Assembly: GCA_025350945.1 (NCBI GenBank)
Contig: JANXWW010000104.1
Location: 1-10,153 of the forward strand
DNA from: Burkholderiales bacterium
Lineage (GTDB): Bacteria; Pseudomonadota; Gammaproteobacteria; Burkholderiales; Usitatibacteraceae
DNA: 10,153 nucleotides
Direction: 5' to 3'
The notes below the pieces were generated by a model, which saw only the letters and a list, made by a program, of their open reading frames with translations, did not search any database and was not told the DNA's origin. The translations under genes and the position numbers were made by a program. Below, piece by piece: positions 7,394 to 10,153 of this stretch; the first letter of the stretch is position 1; every line of letters begins with the position of its first letter.

Positions 7394-9814
7394 ATGTCGC
7401 ACTTCGAACAGATCATCGCCGGTCTCACCGATCCTGTTTTCGAGCTCAATGCCGAAGGTAATATTGTTTACGCCACACCAGCGCTTGCAGTGTGGACAGG
7501 ACGCGAATTTTCGTCAACATCGCATTACCGATTCGCCGATATTCTTGGCCCCAAAGATCGAACACGTTTTAATCAGGCATTGAAACGCGTGGTTGACGGC
7601 AAGACGCTCAAAACCGCGATCCCGCTTGAACTCGATGCGAGAAATGCAACCATGTGTGGTGCGGCTGAGCTGACGCTGATAGCGCTCGCTGCTCCGGCTG
7701 ATATGAAATCTCGTGGCGTGGACAAGAAAACCATCGGCATCGCAGGCTATCTTCGTGATGCACGGGCGGAAAAAAAAGCTGAGGCGGCGATAAATCTGCA
7801 AAGCGCACATTTGCTCGATCTTGTTGAAAATATTACTGATGCCTGTGTGGTCGAGACTGCGGACGGCTCGGTTGAGATGGTGAACGCGGCATTTTGTGAA
7901 TTGTTCGCCATTGATGTTGCGCCGCAATCCTGGGTGTCCACTTCATGCGCAAGTTTGTTTGAGCTTGCCTCAATGGTCGTCGATGGTAATGCCGGGCCGG
8001 TTTATTTGCTACGGGATCACAACAATCATTGCGTGACAGCCACGCTGTTGCTCGGCCAAAAAACCGTCTCACACACCATGCACACCGTGATGAATGATGA
8101 TGAAAGTGTGAAAGGATTCGCAGGCCGTTTGCATCTTTTCAAGCGCATTGCGAATACTCGCGATGACACCAACATTGCCGATGGTTCCACGCGCAATCAT
8201 GCGACAACGCAAGCGGCTAATCGCGTCCAGCTACAATTCATTGAGCGCATTCGTGCTGATCTCGCCGCCACAATCAAAGCTGCTTTCTCGGCAATTCATC
8301 ATGCTGAACAAGTGGAGTTATCAGGCCAGGCGCTGGAACACTTCAGGCGCGTTGAGGCCTCTGCCCACACCGCTGTCAGCGCAATGGCGAGCCTGCTTGA
8401 TCTGGCCGATGAAGATGCCAACGCGATCACGCTGGAAACAGCGCCATTTCATCTGCGCGAAAGCATCGCGGGCGTATTCAATATTTTGGTGCCGCGCGCG
8501 GAAGAGCTTGATATCGAGATGATTTTGAGAATCGAGCAGGACGTGCCTGAAACCCTCACCGGTGATGGTGCGCGCCTGATGATGGCGTTGCGGCATTTAA
8601 TTGAAATCGGGTTAGATCATGCGCAGATCGAGACTGAACCAGCCCGACAAAAAACAAAAATTGCGCTCATGGTGCAGCCTGAATACACCGATAACAACAT
8701 TATTCATTTGAGCTTTACGGTGGAACATACAGCAGCCTACATTCACGCTGAAGCAGTTCCTCATGGCCACAGCATGCAGCTTGTTCTCGCGCGGCAGATA
8801 GCGCGCGCACTGGCCGCAAGCGATGAGGCCCCACCAGAATCACGCGCACGACACGATATTGAAGTGCATCAAAAACAAAACAACGCAACATCTTCGCACC
8901 TGACATCGTATAAATTCACTGCCCCGTTTTCGTTTACGACTGGGGATAATCTGCATGTGCGCCCTCAATTTGTCACCTTAACCGGCATGCATGTGCTGCT
9001 GGTCAGTGCAGACCGGCACGAACGCGCACGATTAGCCGAGCTGATGCGTAATTGGCGAATGCTTCCCGCCGAAGCCGATGATGCGGCCATGGCACTACAG
9101 CTTTTAAATCGCATGGCTCAGGAAAAAAATGATATCCCACTCGTGATTACCTCCAATCAACTACCGCTACAGGATGGATTTCTCCTGGCGTTTCGAATCA
9201 AGCAGCATCCCAAACTAAAAAATACCAACGTGATCATGCTGGCAAAAAATGGCCGACCCGGCGATGCCATTCAGTGCCGCGAAAACGGCATCAGCGCGTA
9301 TCTGCGCGACCCGATCAGCCCGGATCAATTGGTGGACGCAATCGGCGCAGTAATGGGCACCAAAGACGATGCAGAGGCCACGCAAACGCTGATTACCCGC
9401 CATTCGCTGCGTGAGGCCAAGACCGGCACAATATTGTTAATTGATGCCCATCACGAGCAGGCAACGCTCGCCGCCACGTTTCTCAAGCGCCGCGATTTTC
9501 GAGTAGTGGTGGTCGATAACGCCAAGGAGGCGGCAGAATTACTCTCGCAAGATATTTTTGATGTGATTATTGCCGATGCGCTGACCGCAGGATTTGATTC
9601 CAAACTGAGTATCGCCCAGCAATTGCGGCTCAATTTTTGCGAGGGTGCCGATATGCCAATACTGCTGGCGATGAACGATTTTGCCAAAGTCGATGCAGCG
9701 GAATATCAGGGCGTGATTACAAAACCATATGAAAAAATTGCCCTGTTGGAAAAAGTGGCGAGCGCAATGATGGCGAAGACTGCGGTTGCAAAAACACGTC
9801 GTGCAAACGATTAG
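7394..9814 (+). CDS. PAS-PAS-pseudo-histidine-kinase-REC-REC hybrid protein (806 aa)
   Basis: Large protein without membrane segments, built like a hybrid sensor kinase. PAS domains lie at about 5-125 and 138-252, a HisKA-like helical pair at 280-340, an ATPase-like region at 350-475, a polar linker at 476-528, then receivers at 531-655 and 678-795. The HisKA region aligns without gaps to a standard SHEIRTP motif, but reads RADLAAT (287-293), so the phospho-His is Ala288. The ATPase region keeps GDGARL (390-395) but has His401 and Ile405 for the two N-box Asn, HTAAY (445-449) for DTGIG, and GHSMQL (458-463) for GTGLGL. It is therefore very unlikely to bind ATP or autophosphorylate. Receiver 1 has Ser538-Ala539 for the acidic pair, Ser587 for the Asp and Asp639 for the Lys. 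Receiver 2 keeps Asp684, Asp728 and Lys777. No stop or frameshift breaks the gene. It probably acts as a scaffold or as a receiver for another kinase; the true ligand and partner are unknown. It follows pgi by 19 bases and lacks a Shine-Dalgarno sequence. Confidence 0.85.
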   Translation: MSHFEQIIAGLTDPVFELNAEGNIVYATPALAVWTGREFSSTSHYRFADILGPKDRTRFNQALKRVVDGKTLKTAIPLELDARNATMCGAAELTLIALAAPADMKSRGVDKKTIGIAGYLRDARAEKKAEAAINLQSAHLLDLVENITDACVVETADGSVEMVNAAFCELFAIDVAPQSWVSTSCASLFELASMVVDGNAGPVYLLRDHNNHCVTATLLLGQKTVSHTMHTVMNDDESVKGFAGRLHLFKRIANTRDDTNIADGSTRNHATTQAANRVQLQFIERIRADLAATIKAAFSAIHHAEQVELSGQALEHFRRVEASAHTAVSAMASLLDLADEDANAITLETAPFHLRESIAGVFNILVPRAEELDIEMILRIEQDVPETLTGDGARLMMALRHLIEIGLDHAQIETEPARQKTKIALMVQPEYTDNNIIHLSFTVEHTAAYIHAEAVPHGHSMQLVLARQIARALAASDEAPPESRARHDIEVHQKQNNATSSHLTSYKFTAPFSFTTGDNLHVRPQFVTLTGMHVLLVSADRHERARLAELMRNWRMLPAEADDAAMALQLLNRMAQEKNDIPLVITSNQLPLQDGFLLAFRIKQHPKLKNTNVIMLAKNGRPGDAIQCRENGISAYLRDPISPDQLVDAIGAVMGTKDDAEATQTLITRHSLREAKTGTILLIDAHHEQATLAATFLKRRDFRVVVVDNAKEAAELLSQDIFDVIIADALTAGFDSKLSIAQQLRLNFCEGADMPILLAMNDFAKVDAAEYQGVITKPYEKIALLEKVASAMMAKTAVAKTRRAND

Positions 9815-10153
9815 GCTTTCGCGCCCAACAACGCATCTACAAGCTCAATAAATCCTCCGCCTGAACGTGCCGTCGTCACATAGGCGGGTCGATGCGGCAA
9901 TAGCGATTCGGCAAAGTCATTTACATTCGCAACACCAACGGAATGCGGAAAGTAGGAGAACATCGGCGCATCATTGGGCGAATCTCCGATAAAAACAAAT
10001 TCGTTTTTACGATCATCCAGATTGATGCTAAAAACTTCCTGCATAAAAAGTTTTGTCGTCGAAAGTTTATCGTATGTGCCGAACCAGCCGTTGACGTGAA
10101 TGGAACTGATCTTGGCGGTCATGCCCGCAGCTTCCATTATTTGCTTGATGCGC
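9811..10153 (-). CDS. HAD-IIB family phosphatase, C-terminal part (cut by right edge)
   Basis: The frame is open to the window edge, so the first part, including the DxDxT nucleophile motif and the cap domain, lies outside. The 113 visible residues end a haloacid-dehalogenase phosphatase. The acidic motif GDSPND (codons 9987-9970) binds Mg2+, and a Lys upstream, in the YDKLSTTK stretch, is the probable conserved Lys. The VNGWFG and GVANV segments resemble the mannosyl-3-phosphoglycerate or sucrose-phosphate phosphatase branch (HAD-IIB). The sugar-phosphate substrate is an inference and cannot be settled without the cap. The gene is convergent with the kinase-like gene: its TAA and the other gene's TAG overlap at 9811-9814, with no terminator between them. 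Confidence 0.82.
   Translation of the reverse strand, partial: RIKQIMEAAGMTAKISSIHVNGWFGTYDKLSTTKLFMQEVFSINLDDRKNEFVFIGDSPNDAPMFSYFPHSVGVANVNDFAESLLPHRPAYVTTARSGGGFIELVDALLGAKA

Noticed and set aside
7514..7941. Long antisense reading frames inside the kinase-like gene, and similar ones inside obgE, proB, ispB and fpr
   Set aside because: Low-complexity or compositionally odd peptides with no recognisable motifs, fully overlapped by well-supported genes.
8294..8302. His302-His303 in the HisKA-like region as a shifted phospho-acceptor
   Set aside because: They lie 14 residues past the H-box position in the gapless alignment, with no Glu-x-x-Thr/Asn-Pro context. The ATP site is also degenerate.
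1..10153. Search by eye for tRNA, rRNA, CRISPR arrays, insertion sequences, integrases or defence genes
   Set aside because: None seen. All intergenic gaps are short and explained by promoters, terminators or simple spacer.

Overview
This window looks like a chromosomal housekeeping region of a Gram-negative proteobacterium, most likely a betaproteobacterium. Three things point that way. The order rplU-rpmA-obgE-proB, with ispB divergent upstream, is the arrangement expected there. The ferredoxin-NADP reductase is of the short bacterial type that ends in ..VERAFVEK. The DNA has moderate GC with no sign of recent insertion. The assignment rests on gene order and protein motifs, not on a database search. 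I see no tRNA, rRNA, CRISPR array, insertion sequence or phage gene, and no gene-free stretch longer than about 170 bases.

Layout. The minus strand on the left carries the first codons of a probable small membrane protein cut by the window edge (1-53), then fpr (127-900) and ispB (1072-2088). A rho-independent terminator lies between ispB and fpr. A near-consensus sigma70 promoter (2186-2214) fires rightward into rplU (2323-2970) and rpmA (3027-3293), which end at a strong intrinsic terminator (3320-3352). obgE (3386-4480) and proB (4544-5650) follow, separated by a perfect 12-bp hairpin without a T-tract. Next come pgi (5761-7374) and, 19 bases later, a large cytoplasmic PAS-PAS-kinase-like-REC-REC protein (7394-9814). 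A convergent HAD-IIB phosphatase (9811-10153, cut by the right edge) shares its last bases with that gene.

Functions. Most genes are core functions: redox supply (fpr), quinone side-chain synthesis (ispB), ribosome parts (bL21, bL27), ribosome assembly GTPase (ObgE), proline synthesis (ProB) and central sugar metabolism (Pgi).

Two proteins stand out. bL21 carries an extra C-terminal tail of about 110 residues with a helix-hairpin-helix-like motif, doubling its length. The 806-residue signalling protein has the fold order and spacing of a hybrid histidine kinase, but has lost the phospho-accepting His, both Asn of the N-box, the Asp and Gly residues of the ATP lid boxes, and the Asp and Lys of its first receiver. 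Only the last receiver keeps its Asp and Lys. It is best read as a pseudokinase scaffold co-transcribed with pgi. It is the best candidate here for undescribed biology.
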